Positions 35,396 to 44,593 of a DNA stretch of 64,000 bases are shown here, one piece after another. Within the stretch, counting starts at the first letter, position 1, and the number at the start of each line of letters is the position of its first letter. This stretch comes from Candidatus Gastranaerophilales bacterium (GTDB lineage Bacteria > Cyanobacteriota > Vampirovibrionia > Gastranaerophilales > Gastranaerophilaceae): contig CALVAX010000002.1 in NCBI GenBank assembly GCA_944325605.1, positions 124,001-188,000 on the forward strand, given 5' to 3'. A model generated the notes under the pieces. The model did no database searches and had not been told where the DNA came from. It was given only the letters and a program-made list of their open reading frames with translations. Position numbers and translations under genes: made by a program.

Positions 35396-35411
35396 AGGTT
35401 AAAATATTCCA

Positions 35412-38400
35412 GTGTTTGCGATAAATAATATAGACAACGAAAATTATTCACAGTTTCAGTATCTTGTAAAGTCAAGGTATTCTTTTGTTGCGACCGGACT
35501 GATAACGATTCTTAGATTGTTTTTATTGAAACAAATCGCAAAAATTTCTAAAAAGAAAGTCCTTTTTATCACTTCCACCGAACAAAATGCGCTCAAATAT
35601 CAGAACGATTTATCCAGAGCGTTTGATGTAAAGGCGGAAATTCTTCCGTTCCAAAACATATCTATGTACGAAACAATTTCGCCGAACGGATATGAATACG
35701 GTGAACAAATCAGAATTCTTCGGGAAAAGCCGGAAATTGTTATTGCGCCGGTGAAGGTTATGCTTGAAAAGTTTCCGGATGAAGATTTTTTTGATAAAAA
35801 TTCTATTAAAATAAAAGTTGGGGAAGATATTGACACAAAAAAAATCGGCGAAACCCTTGTTAAATTTGGTTACAAACGCTCAACTATGGTGAGTGATATC
35901 GGAGAGTTTTCAATAAGAGGCGACATTATAGATGTTTATTCGCTTGACAAAAAGCCGGTGAGAATTGAACTATGGGGAGATGAAGTTGTTGATTTGAGAT
36001 ATTTTGATAACGAAACCCAGAAGTCAATTGAGAAAGTTAAAGAAATAGAAGTTCTGCCTGTTCATAAATTTCTTTTGCGCAGGACAGATGTCATCCTGAG
36101 CGGTAGCGAAGGATCCCCAGACAATGATACAGATACATTAAAAAATTACAGGGCAGCCAGTGCAGATTCTCTTAAAATAACGCAGGAGGATAATTATAGC
36201 GATTTTGAAAACCTTTCTCCTGAGCTTGCCGAACAATTGAAAGAAGAAGGATATTTTGAAGGCATAGACGTTTATCAGAGCTATTTCAATTCGAATCTTG
36301 TGACTGTTTTTGATTATCTAAAGGATTATGTCGTTGTAATTGATGAAACAGCAGAAGTTTATTCAAAATTCGAGAGTTTTGATGATTCTTACAAAGACCA
36401 GATTGCAGAAAACCTTAAACTCGGACTTCATTATGAGTTGAAGGACAAAAACCACGTAGTTTTTGAAGATTTTATCCAAAAACTTGCAGGATTTGTGAAG
36501 ATAGGATTTAACAACTTTCTAGATGATGAGATGGATGAGATTGTTGAATTCAACACCCTTCCGCTTAAGAATTTTGAGGCAAACCTTGATGATATTGCGC
36601 AGTTTATAAAAGAAAATTCAGGCTATGATATCGTAATTGCAACCGACTACAAAGAACGTGTAAAAGAAATTCTAAAAGAACGGGAAGTCTTTAAAATAAT
36701 AGATTATACTGACAGTATAACTTCTCATGGCGGAATTCTTGAGGATTTCAAAACGATTGTTTTCACAGACCGTGAACTTTTTAACAAACGATCAAAAGAA
36801 GTTACAGCAGAGCGCAAGTCTTATTATAAAGAAAAGCCCGAATATATTGAAAACATTAACGATATAAAAGAGGGCGAATACGTTGTCCACAGCATTCACG
36901 GGGTCGGGATTTACAGAGGTCTGAGCCAGCAGGAAATCGACGGACAGTTAAAGGATTATCTGACAATAGAATACGCGGCAAAAGACCGGCTTCACATTCC
37001 GGCAGAGCAGATTAACCTTCTTGTCAGATACCGCGGCTCGGGTTCAATCAAGCCGAAGCTTTCCAGAATGGGCGGCAAGGATTGGGAAAATACAAAAGCC
37101 AGGGTCAAAAAAGAAGTAGAACAGGTTGCTTATGATTTATTAAGACTTTATGCAAGACGCAAAATGCAGGAGGGAATAGCGTTTCTTCCGGATACCAACT
37201 GGCAGGTCGAAATGGAAGAGGCTTTTGAATATACGGAAACTCCCGACCAGATGAAGGCAATTACCGAAGTTAAAGCGGACATGGAAAGCGACAAACCGAT
37301 GGACAGACTTATATGCGGGGATGTCGGGTTCGGCAAGACTGAAGTTGCAATGCGGGCGATTTTTAAAGCCGTCACCTCCGGCAAACAGGTTGCAGTGATT
37401 GTTCCGACAACAATTCTTGCACTCCAGCATTTTCAGACAATGAGCGAAAGATTTAAGCCTTTCGGGGTGAATGTCGAGCTTCTCTCACGTTTCAGAACCC
37501 ATAAAGAGCAGAAAGAAACCGTAAAAAAACTGGCAATCGGCGAATGCGATGTTGTTATCGGTACTCACAGACTGCTTCAGGAAGGAATTGTGTTTAAAGA
37601 TCTGGGGCTTCTGGTGATTGATGAGGAACACAGGTTCGGCGTAAAACACAAGGAAAAATTGAAGGCATTCAGAGAAAATATTGATATAATAACAATGTCT
37701 GCAACGCCGATACCGAGAACGCTTTATATGTCATTATCCGGCATCAAAGATATGTCGATAATAAACACCCCGCCGAAAAACAGACTTCCGATTAAGACCT
37801 ACGTCGGCGTCTGGAATGAAACAATGGTTAAAAATGCCATTATCCACGAACTTGACAGAGAAGGGCAGGTTTTCTATCTATACAACCGTGTTGAAACAAT
37901 AGAAGAATTTAAATTCCTGCTGCAGCAGCTTGTGCCGAACGCAAGAATTGCCGTCGGGCATGGTCAGATGGATGAAAAAGCATTGGAAAAAGTTATTGTT
38001 GATTTTGCAAACCATGAATATGATATTCTTCTTGCCACAACGATTATCGAAAACGGGATTGATATTCCAAACGCAAATACTATGATAATCCATGACGCAG
38101 ACCGTTTCGGGCTTGCACAGCTTTACCAGTTGAGAGGCCGTGTCGGCCGTTCTCAAAGACAGGCTTACTGTTATTGTTTCTACAAACAGAGCAAGGAAAT
38201 TACAAAAGAAGCCTTCCAGCGATTGAAAGCAATAAAAGAATTTACGACACTCGGCAGCGGTTATCAGATTGCAATGAGAGATGTCGAAATCAGAGGAGTC
38301 GGGAATATCTTAGGCACCAAACAGCACGGGCACATGATAAACGTCGGATTTGACACGTATTGTCAGCTTTTGGATGAAACCGTCCGCGAACTTCAGGGAG

Positions 38401-38900
38401 AAGCCGTAAACAAAAACAATCCTGCAATTGTTGACATAAATGTAACAGCATTTATCCCTGATGAGTGGGTCGGTTCTGCCGAACAGAAAATGATTGAATA
38501 CAAACGCCTTGCAGATGTAAAAAATGATGTGGAACTTGATTACATTACGGAAGAATGGAAAGACCGGTTCTCAAAACCGCCGGAAAGCGTTGAAAATTTA
38601 ATCAAATTAATAAGAATTCGTCTTGCCGCAACGGATGTCGGGATTTCTCTGATACGCGAAACCTCCGACAATATAAGGATTTATATGCCGTTTCTGGAAG
38701 GCGAATGGAAAATCATTCAGCGCGGGCTTCCTTCAAATATCCTGAAGAAAATAAAATTTACAATAGCACCGAAGTCCTGCCAGGAAGGTAATTCCATTTT
38801 GCTTTTAAATAATGCATATATGAATTTTGATGAAGTATTTAACATTTTGACAGATTTGTTTTATTATATTCATAAAATCAGTCACGAATTTACATACTAA
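35412..38900 (+). CDS. mfd: transcription-repair coupling factor Mfd
   Basis: ATP-driven translocase that removes stalled RNA polymerase at lesions and recruits UvrA. The 1162 residues contain the UvrB-like N-terminal module (FSIRGDIIDVYSLDKKPVRI) and the RNA-polymerase-interaction domain (INDIKEGEYVVHSIHGVGIY). The helicase has Walker A (CGDVGFGKTEVAMRAIFKA), DEEH box (LLVIDEEHRFGVKHKEK) and motif III SATPIPRTL, followed by LYQLRGRVGRSQRQAYCY and a C-terminal TRCF domain. The start is GTG at 35412 without a Shine-Dalgarno, and TAAAAT lies 6 bases upstream. Residues about 226-236 are encoded by a dispersed repeat element (see the repeat entry) in a linker of the UvrB-like module. Confidence 0.97.
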   Translation: MFAINNIDNENYSQFQYLVKSRYSFVATGLITILRLFLLKQIAKISKKKVLFITSTEQNALKYQNDLSRAFDVKAEILPFQNISMYETISPNGYEYGEQIRILREKPEIVIAPVKVMLEKFPDEDFFDKNSIKIKVGEDIDTKKIGETLVKFGYKRSTMVSDIGEFSIRGDIIDVYSLDKKPVRIELWGDEVVDLRYFDNETQKSIEKVKEIEVLPVHKFLLRRTDVILSGSEGSPDNDTDTLKNYRAASADSLKITQEDNYSDFENLSPELAEQLKEEGYFEGIDVYQSYFNSNLVTVFDYLKDYVVVIDETAEVYSKFESFDDSYKDQIAENLKLGLHYELKDKNHVVFEDFIQKLAGFVKIGFNNFLDDEMDEIVEFNTLPLKNFEANLDDIAQFIKENSGYDIVIATDYKERVKEILKEREVFKIIDYTDSITSHGGILEDFKTIVFTDRELFNKRSKEVTAERKSYYKEKPEYIENINDIKEGEYVVHSIHGVGIYRGLSQQEIDGQLKDYLTIEYAAKDRLHIPAEQINLLVRYRGSGSIKPKLSRMGGKDWENTKARVKKEVEQVAYDLLRLYARRKMQEGIAFLPDTNWQVEMEEAFEYTETPDQMKAITEVKADMESDKPMDRLICGDVGFGKTEVAMRAIFKAVTSGKQVAVIVPTTILALQHFQTMSERFKPFGVNVELLSRFRTHKEQKETVKKLAIGECDVVIGTHRLLQEGIVFKDLGLLVIDEEHRFGVKHKEKLKAFRENIDIITMSATPIPRTLYMSLSGIKDMSIINTPPKNRLPIKTYVGVWNETMVKNAIIHELDREGQVFYLYNRVETIEEFKFLLQQLVPNARIAVGHGQMDEKALEKVIVDFANHEYDILLATTIIENGIDIPNANTMIIHDADRFGLAQLYQLRGRVGRSQRQAYCYCFYKQSKEITKEAFQRLKAIKEFTTLGSGYQIAMRDVEIRGVGNILGTKQHGHMINVGFDTYCQLLDETVRELQGEAVNKNNPAIVDINVTAFIPDEWVGSAEQKMIEYKRLADVKNDVELDYITEEWKDRFSKPPESVENLIKLIRIRLAATDVGISLIRETSDNIRIYMPFLEGEWKIIQRGLPSNILKKIKFTIAPKSCQEGNSILLLNNAYMNFDEVFNILTDLFYYIHKISHEFTY
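36089..36117 (+). repeat. dispersed hairpin element inside mfd
   Basis: The sequence TGTCATCCTGAG-CGGTAG-CGAAGGATCC matches the intergenic element found at 8.2, 44.2 and 56-57 kb, with a minimal GC-GGTA-GC hairpin. It is translated in frame as DVILSGSEGSP within a region between the conserved KFLL and FENLSPELAEQLKEEGYFEG blocks of Mfd. The length is compatible with the frame, so the gene stays intact. Confidence 0.85.
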
Positions 38901-38916
38901 AAGAAAGAGAGACATT

Positions 38917-40074
38917 ATGAAGGGAAAAAAACTCTTAGTTACATTAGCAGTATCAGCAATCCTTTTTACAGGATGCGGTTTTAAAGGCGGTAATACCGTC
39001 ATCAAAGTTAATGACACAAAAATTACCCAGGGCCAGTTTGATAAAGAACTGAACAGACAAATGGGAAATTCTCTATTTGCTCAAATGGGCGTTGATTTGA
39101 AAAATAATAAAAATACATTTCTTATCAACATCATTAAAGTAAGAGTCGTAAATGATTTGATAACAAAAGCTTTGTTGAATGAAGAAATGAAGAGCCGCGG
39201 CATCAAAATTTCAAACAAAGATGTGGATGATGCAATCAAAGATATTATTACAAAACTGGGTTCAAAAGAAAAGCTAAACCAGATATTATCCCAGAACGGC
39301 ATGTCAATGGCTGACTTTAAAGAAGGTATTAAAGAGCAGGTTAAGATTAAAAAACTTGCAAACCAGCTTGGCGATACAACAACATCAGATGCAGATGCAA
39401 AGAAATTCTACAATGAAAATATCCAGAGATTCAAATATCCGGAACAAGTTAGAGCTTCACACATCCTGATTGCGGCTAACAGAAAAGATCTTGAAGAACT
39501 AGTAAAAGCAGAAAATGAAGGTAAAGAACTTTCTGAAGCAGATTTGAAAGCAAAAGTTGATGTAAAAATAAAAGAAAAGAAAGCAAAAGCAGATGAAATT
39601 TTAGTTGAAGTAAAAAAAGACCCTGAACAGTTTGCAAAAATTGCAAAAGAAAAATCAGAAGATCCAGGTACAGCACAAAATGGCGGAGATTTAGGCTTCT
39701 TTGCAAAAGGCAGAATGGTTCCGGAATTTGAAGCTGCAGCATTCAAGCTTAAACCGAATTCAATTTCGGAAGTTATCCAGACTAATTACGGATACCACAT
39801 TATTTATGTAACCGACAGAAAAGAAGCCGGTCAGGAACCGTATGAAAAAGTTCAAAATGATATCAAAGAATACATTCAAAACCAGAAACAGGTTGAACTT
39901 GTTGATAACTTGATTGAGTCAAAGAAAAAGAATTCAACAATCGAGTTTGTAGATCCTGCATACAATCCGGAAGCCATTCAGGAAGATATTCAAAGACAGC
40001 TTAATCCTCCTGCAGAAGACCAGCCGGCAGCAGCGCCTGAAAAAGAACAGGTTCCTGATATTCAGAAAAGATAA
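38917..40074 (+). CDS. SurA/PrsA-like peptidyl-prolyl isomerase lipoprotein
   Basis: A 385-residue exported foldase. The signal peptide ends in a lipobox (SAILFTGC, Cys near residue 20), so it is anchored in a membrane. The SurA-N-type domain follows (VIKVNDTKITQGQFDKELNR). The parvulin domain at about residues 175-305 (VRASHILIAANRKD, ARRHS-like KAKADEILVEVKKDPEQFAK, GGDLGFFAKGRMVPEFEAAA, TNYGYHIIYV) has an inserted Lys-rich helical segment between its first strand and helix. The C-terminus is acidic and Pro-rich. It probably assists folding of exported proteins. It follows mfd by 16 bases and ends at a terminator. Confidence 0.92.
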   Translation: MKGKKLLVTLAVSAILFTGCGFKGGNTVIKVNDTKITQGQFDKELNRQMGNSLFAQMGVDLKNNKNTFLINIIKVRVVNDLITKALLNEEMKSRGIKISNKDVDDAIKDIITKLGSKEKLNQILSQNGMSMADFKEGIKEQVKIKKLANQLGDTTTSDADAKKFYNENIQRFKYPEQVRASHILIAANRKDLEELVKAENEGKELSEADLKAKVDVKIKEKKAKADEILVEVKKDPEQFAKIAKEKSEDPGTAQNGGDLGFFAKGRMVPEFEAAAFKLKPNSISEVIQTNYGYHIIYVTDRKEAGQEPYEKVQNDIKEYIQNQKQVELVDNLIESKKKNSTIEFVDPAYNPEAIQEDIQRQLNPPAEDQPAAAPEKEQVPDIQKR

Positions 40075-40092
40075 TTTCATAGATTATATTTT

Positions 40093-40123
40093 AAAATCCC
40101 GCCATATAAAGGCGGGATTTTTC
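40093..40123 (+). terminator. terminator of the mfd-foldase unit
   Basis: Perfect 11-bp stem AAAATCCCGCC/GGCGGGATTTT with a 7-base loop and trailing Ts. Confidence 0.92.
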
Positions 40124-40208
40124 ATTGCGTACTTTTATTAAATCTTTATAAAATCTTGAAAAACTTCTGCTAATTTTATAGTATTATAAAATAAAGAAGG
40201 GGTATTGT

Positions 40209-40922
40209 ATGGCAGATATACAAAAAAGGATTTTGATAGTAGATGACGATGACGAAATTCGTGATTTGCTGGAATTTGACATATCACAGAGCGGATATTT
40301 TGTAGATACAGCCAGTGACGGGCTTGAAGGGTTGAATAAAGCATTAAATAATGCGTACGATTTGATTCTTCTTGATGTAATGATGCCGAAAATGAACGGG
40401 TTTGATGTATGCCGCAATATCCGTCAGGCAAAACTTGCAATTCCGATTCTGATGCTTACTGCAAAGGGCACGATTGACGATAAGACTGAAGGCTTTGACT
40501 GCGGGGCGGACGATTATCTTGTTAAACCTTTTGATATTCAGGAGGTGCTTTTGAGAATTCGTGTTCTTTTAAGGCGAAATCACTTTGAAGAAGAACAGCC
40601 GCTTTCTAATGAAACCTTGAAGGCCGGAGATATAGAAATTTTTCCGGAAACTCTTGAATGTATTATCGTTAATAAACGTGTAAAATTAACCCCGACAGAG
40701 TTTGAAATTTTGTATTGTCTGATGCAGCATTTCAACAACCCTGTGACCCTTGCAACCCTTCTTGATGAAGTCTGGGGATATGACAGCGACGAGGATGTCA
40801 GAATGTTGAGGGTTCATGTAGGCGGTTTGCGAAATAAAATCGAACCCGCGCCAAAAACTCCGAAATATCTGCATACTGTAACAAATGTCGGATACAAACT
40901 TACACCTTTTGCGGAAGTTTAA
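40209..40922 (+). CDS. OmpR/PhoB-family response regulator
   Basis: A 237-residue regulator. The receiver has the acidic cluster VDDDDEIRDLLEFD, phosphoacceptor Asp in LILLDVMMPKMNGF, Thr in MLTAKG and the Lys of YLVKPFDIQEV. The C-terminal winged helix reads LTPTEFEILYCLMQHFNNPV and VRMLRVHVGGLRNKIE, which is OmpR-type DNA binding. GAAGGGG precedes the ATG. It starts 3 bases before the kinase gene, forming a classical two-component pair. Confidence 0.95.
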   Translation: MADIQKRILIVDDDDEIRDLLEFDISQSGYFVDTASDGLEGLNKALNNAYDLILLDVMMPKMNGFDVCRNIRQAKLAIPILMLTAKGTIDDKTEGFDCGADDYLVKPFDIQEVLLRIRVLLRRNHFEEEQPLSNETLKAGDIEIFPETLECIIVNKRVKLTPTEFEILYCLMQHFNNPVTLATLLDEVWGYDSDEDVRMLRVHVGGLRNKIEPAPKTPKYLHTVTNVGYKLTPFAEV

Positions 40923-40925
40923 TCT

Positions 40926-42626
40926 ATGAGTATTTTTAAATTCAACAGGCTTAAAATAGTTGAACAAATCGCAATAGTTTTCTTTTTTGCGGTTCTTATC
41001 CCAATGTCTGTGAGTGCGTTTATTATCAACAATGTAAACCAGCAATCCATCAGATACCAGCTTAGAGAATCTGCGGTTTTAATTTCAAATATTGTATCAG
41101 ATGAAATTGACTTTTTTACAGACACTGTTACCGGAAACCTTGAACAATTGGCTTTGTCCTTGAAATACTTTAACAATTCTTCAAGACGGGCAGCATATCT
41201 GAAAGCTGTCAGAGAAAGCATGCAAAACTGCGAAGATCTTGTTATTGCATCAAATCAAATGGAGGCTGATGCAATTCGTGACAACAACAAATTGCAGAAT
41301 AAAGCAACAATCGCAGTTCCTCTTGATACTGGCGAAGTTCTTGTCGCAACATATTCGCTTGTAGAACTTCAAGATGAACTTTTCAGCTCGCTGGAAGATG
41401 ACAGCAGGCAGATTTATGTTCTGACAAATGACGGAAATCTTATTGCTTCGCACAATTTTACTGATGAAGACTTCAATAAAACGATGGCAATGCTTCCGAA
41501 AAGTCTTAAAATCGGCAAGCCGGTAATTTTCGGGGACACAAAAAATCAGCCTCTTGTTTATGTTGCGAAGGACAATCCTAAAATCACAATTATTGTAAAC
41601 ACAACAGAGGCAGTAACAGACAGAACAATTTACAAAGGCAGATTAAAGATTGTCCTCTCAATTATTGCCGCAACCCTTGTAATTCTTTTTGTCGGCGCTT
41701 TGTATACATTTTATCTTTATATCAATATCCGCCAGCTTTTTAAAGGTATAATTGCACTTTCAAAAGGAAATTACGAACGCCAGATAAGGCTTCTTGTAAC
41801 AGCCTTTACCCCGCATGAAATTGTTTTTCTGGCTCATGAATTTAATAGTATGGCAAGTGAAATTCATAAATCTTACAAACAATTGAAAAAGAATAACAGA
41901 GAACTTAAACAGCTTAACGAATTCCGTTCAAACCTGATTGATACAGTAAGCCACGAATTGAGAACCCCTCTGACGAGTATTCAGGGCTACACAACACGTC
42001 TTATGCGTAATGATATAACAATTGACGAAGCTACAAGACAAAAGTCCTTAAGAATAATCAAAGAACAATCAGACAGGCTTAAACGATTGATAGAAGATCT
42101 TCTGACGATTCCGGATATTGAAGGTATGAGGCTTAGAACTGATATTGAAAGCGTTTACCTGCCTGAAGTTTTTGAAACCTCGCGGCTGCTGGTTAAGAAC
42201 AAAGATAACAAAAAAATTGTAATAAATATAGCAGAAGATTTTCCGAACGTATCGGGTGACAAGACCAGATTGGAACAGGTGTTTGTTAATTTAATAGAAA
42301 ATGCCGTAAAATACGCAAAACCAGAAACCTCAATTGTTGTTGATACTGCTATAGTGAACGGGAAAGCGAAAGTTTTTGTCAAAAACGACTGCGATGTAAT
42401 TCCTCCCAAACAGCTTAAAAAACTTTTCGAGAAATTTGTGCGTCTGGATGACAACACAACAAGAACGACAAGAGGAACAGGCTTGGGATTGTTTATAGTG
42501 AAAGGGCTTGTCGAGGCAATGGACGGCACAATAGAGCTTCATTCAAATAAAGAAATTGGTTTTTGTGCAGAAGTCACGCTCAGGCTTGCATCCAGCGATG
42601 AGGTTTTGAATGCAAAGGGCAATTGA
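40926..42626 (+). CDS. membrane sensor histidine kinase with HAMP
   Basis: A 566-residue inner-membrane kinase. Transmembrane helix 1 is at about residues 16-38 (IAIVFFFAVLIPMSVSAFII). An extracytoplasmic Cache-like sensor spans about 40-235 (KATIAVPLDTGEVLVATYSL). Transmembrane helix 2 is near 240-262 (IVLSIIAATLVILFVGALYT). A HAMP-like linker and coiled coil follow. The DHp reads NLIDTVSHELRTPLTSIQGY with the phosphoacceptor His, and the ATPase domain has NLIENAVKYAKPE and GTGLGLFIVKGLVEAMDG. It pairs with the upstream OmpR-type regulator. The signal is unknown. Confidence 0.94.
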   Translation: MSIFKFNRLKIVEQIAIVFFFAVLIPMSVSAFIINNVNQQSIRYQLRESAVLISNIVSDEIDFFTDTVTGNLEQLALSLKYFNNSSRRAAYLKAVRESMQNCEDLVIASNQMEADAIRDNNKLQNKATIAVPLDTGEVLVATYSLVELQDELFSSLEDDSRQIYVLTNDGNLIASHNFTDEDFNKTMAMLPKSLKIGKPVIFGDTKNQPLVYVAKDNPKITIIVNTTEAVTDRTIYKGRLKIVLSIIAATLVILFVGALYTFYLYINIRQLFKGIIALSKGNYERQIRLLVTAFTPHEIVFLAHEFNSMASEIHKSYKQLKKNNRELKQLNEFRSNLIDTVSHELRTPLTSIQGYTTRLMRNDITIDEATRQKSLRIIKEQSDRLKRLIEDLLTIPDIEGMRLRTDIESVYLPEVFETSRLLVKNKDNKKIVINIAEDFPNVSGDKTRLEQVFVNLIENAVKYAKPETSIVVDTAIVNGKAKVFVKNDCDVIPPKQLKKLFEKFVRLDDNTTRTTRGTGLGLFIVKGLVEAMDGTIELHSNKEIGFCAEVTLRLASSDEVLNAKGN

Positions 42627-43032
42627 TTTTTTGAGGAGAAACATCAATGAAAATGAAATTCCGGTGGCGGCGATTGTCGTGAAAGACGGTGAAATTATCT
42701 CCTCCGCCTGCAACAGAAAAGAAGCCGAAAATGATGTAACTTCGCATGCGGAAATTCTTGCTTTAAGAGAAGCTTCAAAAAAACTCGGGAGATGGCGTCT
42801 GGAGGATTGCGAAATGTATGTGACGCTTGAACCGTGTCCGATGTGTGCGTGGTCAATTTTGCAGTCAAGGATTAAGGCGGTGTATTTCGGAAGTTTTGAT
42901 ACAAAATATGGCGCATTCGGGTCTGTAATTGATTTAAGACAATATTCCGATTCAAAGCCGAAAGTTTACGGCGGGATTATGGAAAAAGAATGCGATGAAA
43001 TTTTAAGGGATTTTTTTGCGAGGATAAGATGA
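42610..43032 (+). CDS. tadA: tRNA-specific adenosine deaminase
   Basis: Converts A34 to inosine in tRNA-Arg(ACG). The 140-residue cytidine-deaminase-fold enzyme has zinc ligands in SHAEILALREA (HAE with catalytic Glu) and PCPMCAWSILQSRI (PCxxC). It also has YFGSFDTKYGAFGSVIDL, a TadA-type substrate region. The ATG at 42610 overlaps the kinase gene by 17 bases. The next gene overlaps its stop as ATGA. The N-terminus is short but complete for the fold. Confidence 0.92.
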   Translation: MQRAIDFLRRNINENEIPVAAIVVKDGEIISSACNRKEAENDVTSHAEILALREASKKLGRWRLEDCEMYVTLEPCPMCAWSILQSRIKAVYFGSFDTKYGAFGSVIDLRQYSDSKPKVYGGIMEKECDEILRDFFARIR

Positions 43033-43793
43033 TAACAAAAGAAAAGATGGACGAACTTGTCAAAAAATATGAAACCGAAAAATTTATTTTTCCGGATCCG
43101 GTGAGTATTCCACACAGGTTTAAAGATAAGAAAGATATAGAAATTGCGGGATTTATCGCATCGCTTGTGGCATACGGAAGCAGAAAAGTTTTTCTGAAAA
43201 AACTGGATGAGTTATTTAAAATTGCGCAGAACGAGCCTTTGAATTTTATTTTGAATTTTGAGCCGGCGCAATTAGGTAATTTCAATTACAGATTTGGCAA
43301 GACGTCGGATTTTGCGGATATTTTCAGGATAATGCAGACGCTTTACAAGCAGGACGGCGGGCTTGAGGAACTTTTCAAATACGGATACAACCTGACGCCT
43401 GAGTCTGACGGGAAAATCGGGAAGATGTTTAATGTTGTGACTGATTATTTTTATTCCCGTGCAGACCGGAATGCCGGACAGGGGTTTTATTTTATGATTC
43501 CGGATCCGCGAAAAGGCGGAGCGATGAAAAGGATGTGTATGTATTTAAGGTGGATGGTCAGAAAGCCTCCTGTGGATTTCGGGGTATGGGATTTCATGCC
43601 GCAGTCGGAGCTATTGATACCGCTGGACGTCCATGTCGGGCGAATTTCAAGGGAAATGGGGCTTCTTACGCGGAAGCAGAATGATTTTAAGGCGGTTCTG
43701 GAGTTGACTGAAAACCTCAGGAAATTTGATGCGGAAGATCCTTCAAAGTATGATTTTGCGATGTTCGGACTCGGGGTTGACAAGCAGGTTTAA
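43029..43793 (+). CDS. TIGR02757 family protein (DUF2400)
   Basis: A 254-residue protein matching the TIGR02757 family: DPVSIPHRFKDKKDIEIAGF near the N-terminus, MKRMCMYLRWMVRKPPVDFG, and LLIPLDVHVGRISREMGLL. The family is HhH-GPD-like in fold but has no established function. Length is typical. ATGA overlap with tadA suggests one transcript from the two-component pair onward. Confidence 0.88.
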   Translation: MITKEKMDELVKKYETEKFIFPDPVSIPHRFKDKKDIEIAGFIASLVAYGSRKVFLKKLDELFKIAQNEPLNFILNFEPAQLGNFNYRFGKTSDFADIFRIMQTLYKQDGGLEELFKYGYNLTPESDGKIGKMFNVVTDYFYSRADRNAGQGFYFMIPDPRKGGAMKRMCMYLRWMVRKPPVDFGVWDFMPQSELLIPLDVHVGRISREMGLLTRKQNDFKAVLELTENLRKFDAEDPSKYDFAMFGLGVDKQV

Positions 43794-43844
43794 GATGTTA
43801 TTATAAAATTCCTTCACGCAGGAATATAGAAAGGCGGTATGTGT

Positions 43845-44162
43845 ATGGCTAAGATTTCACCGGTGGCGTCAACATTAACACAGTTGCGTGCGGACAAGGT
43901 TTTAAACTGGGCGCTGGGCAATTACAAAGGTTACAAAAAAGCGTCAAAGGAATTTGCAAAATTCGCAGTTGCAAATAAAGAAGCTATATCAGAAATGCCG
44001 CCGATGCAAAAGATATCGGTTCCGTTATTTTCAAAGACGGGGTTAAACATGGCAAAAATCTGGTTTTTAGAAAAATTCAGGATAAAAACTCCGGAGGAAA
44101 AGGAGTTGAGGCAATATGCCAGAGCGGAAGAAATGCGCAAAAAGCTTTTCCGCAACGGGTAA
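43845..44162 (+). CDS. small basic protein of unknown function
   Basis: A 105-residue Lys-rich protein, unrecognised. The N-terminus is STLTQLRADKVLNWALGNYK, followed by a helical stretch (YKKASKEFAKFAVANKEAIS). The C-terminus is highly charged (EEKELRQYARAEEMRKKLFR). There is no signal peptide. AAGGCGG lies 7 bases before the ATG at 43845, which I prefer to the ATG at 43839 only 1 base from it. The gene ends just before the repeats bracketing the GIY-YIG gene. Confidence 0.6.
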   Translation: MAKISPVASTLTQLRADKVLNWALGNYKGYKKASKEFAKFAVANKEAISEMPPMQKISVPLFSKTGLNMAKIWFLEKFRIKTPEEKELRQYARAEEMRKKLFRNG

Positions 44163-44201
44163 AACACACCATTCTAAGTACGAAGTGTCACAATTGTCTT
44201 G

Positions 44202-44274
44202 ATGTCATTCTGAGGACGAAGTCCGAAGAATCTAATTACGTCTTAAAGATCCTTCGCTTTGCTCAGGATGACAT
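44202..44274. repeat. full-length hairpin element, left of GIY-YIG gene
   Basis: ATGTCATTCTGAG-GGAC-like stem-GAAGAATCT, then a short spacer and the inverted half AGATCCTTCG...CTCAGGATGACAT. The two halves make one imperfect palindrome of 73 bases with terminal ATGTCAT/ATGACAT. The left half contains a GGAC-GAA-GTCC mini-hairpin. Confidence 0.9.
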
Positions 44275-44292
44275 GAAACTTAAGTTAATTAT

Positions 44293-44586
44293 ATGGATGA
44301 ACAACATTATTTTGTGTATATTTTAACAAACTATAATTGTACTACATTATATGTCGGAGTAACATCTGATATAATACAAAGAGTTTATCAGCATAAAAGC
44401 AAAATTGTTGACGGGTTTAGCAAAAGATATAATTTGAATAAATTAGTATATTTTGAGCAGTTTATAAGCATTGAAGAAGCGATAAAACGTGAAAAATATA
44501 TAAAAGGTAAGAAACGAAGTTATAAAAAAGAATTAATAAATTCAACAAACCCGCAATGGGATGACTTATATTATAAACTTATATAG
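44293..44586 (+). CDS. GIY-YIG (URI-type) endonuclease domain protein
   Basis: A 97-residue single-domain nuclease. The GIY-YIG motif appears as YFVYILTNY and TLYVGVTSDIIQRVYQHKSK, with conserved Arg and His. The Glu-containing part is YFEQFISIEEAIKREKYIKG. This is the UPF0213/URI-like class found as small stand-alone genes. The biological role is unknown and mobile-intron-type homing is possible. It is flanked on both sides by direct copies of the dispersed hairpin element. No Shine-Dalgarno is seen before the ATG. Confidence 0.85.
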   Translation: MDEQHYFVYILTNYNCTTLYVGVTSDIIQRVYQHKSKIVDGFSKRYNLNKLVYFEQFISIEEAIKREKYIKGKKRSYKKELINSTNPQWDDLYYKLI

Positions 44587-44593
44587 CCCTTAC

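Noticed and set aside
36060-36220. The added stretch in Mfd as an intein
   Set aside because: About 35 residues is far too short and no splicing motifs are present; it matches a dispersed repeat.
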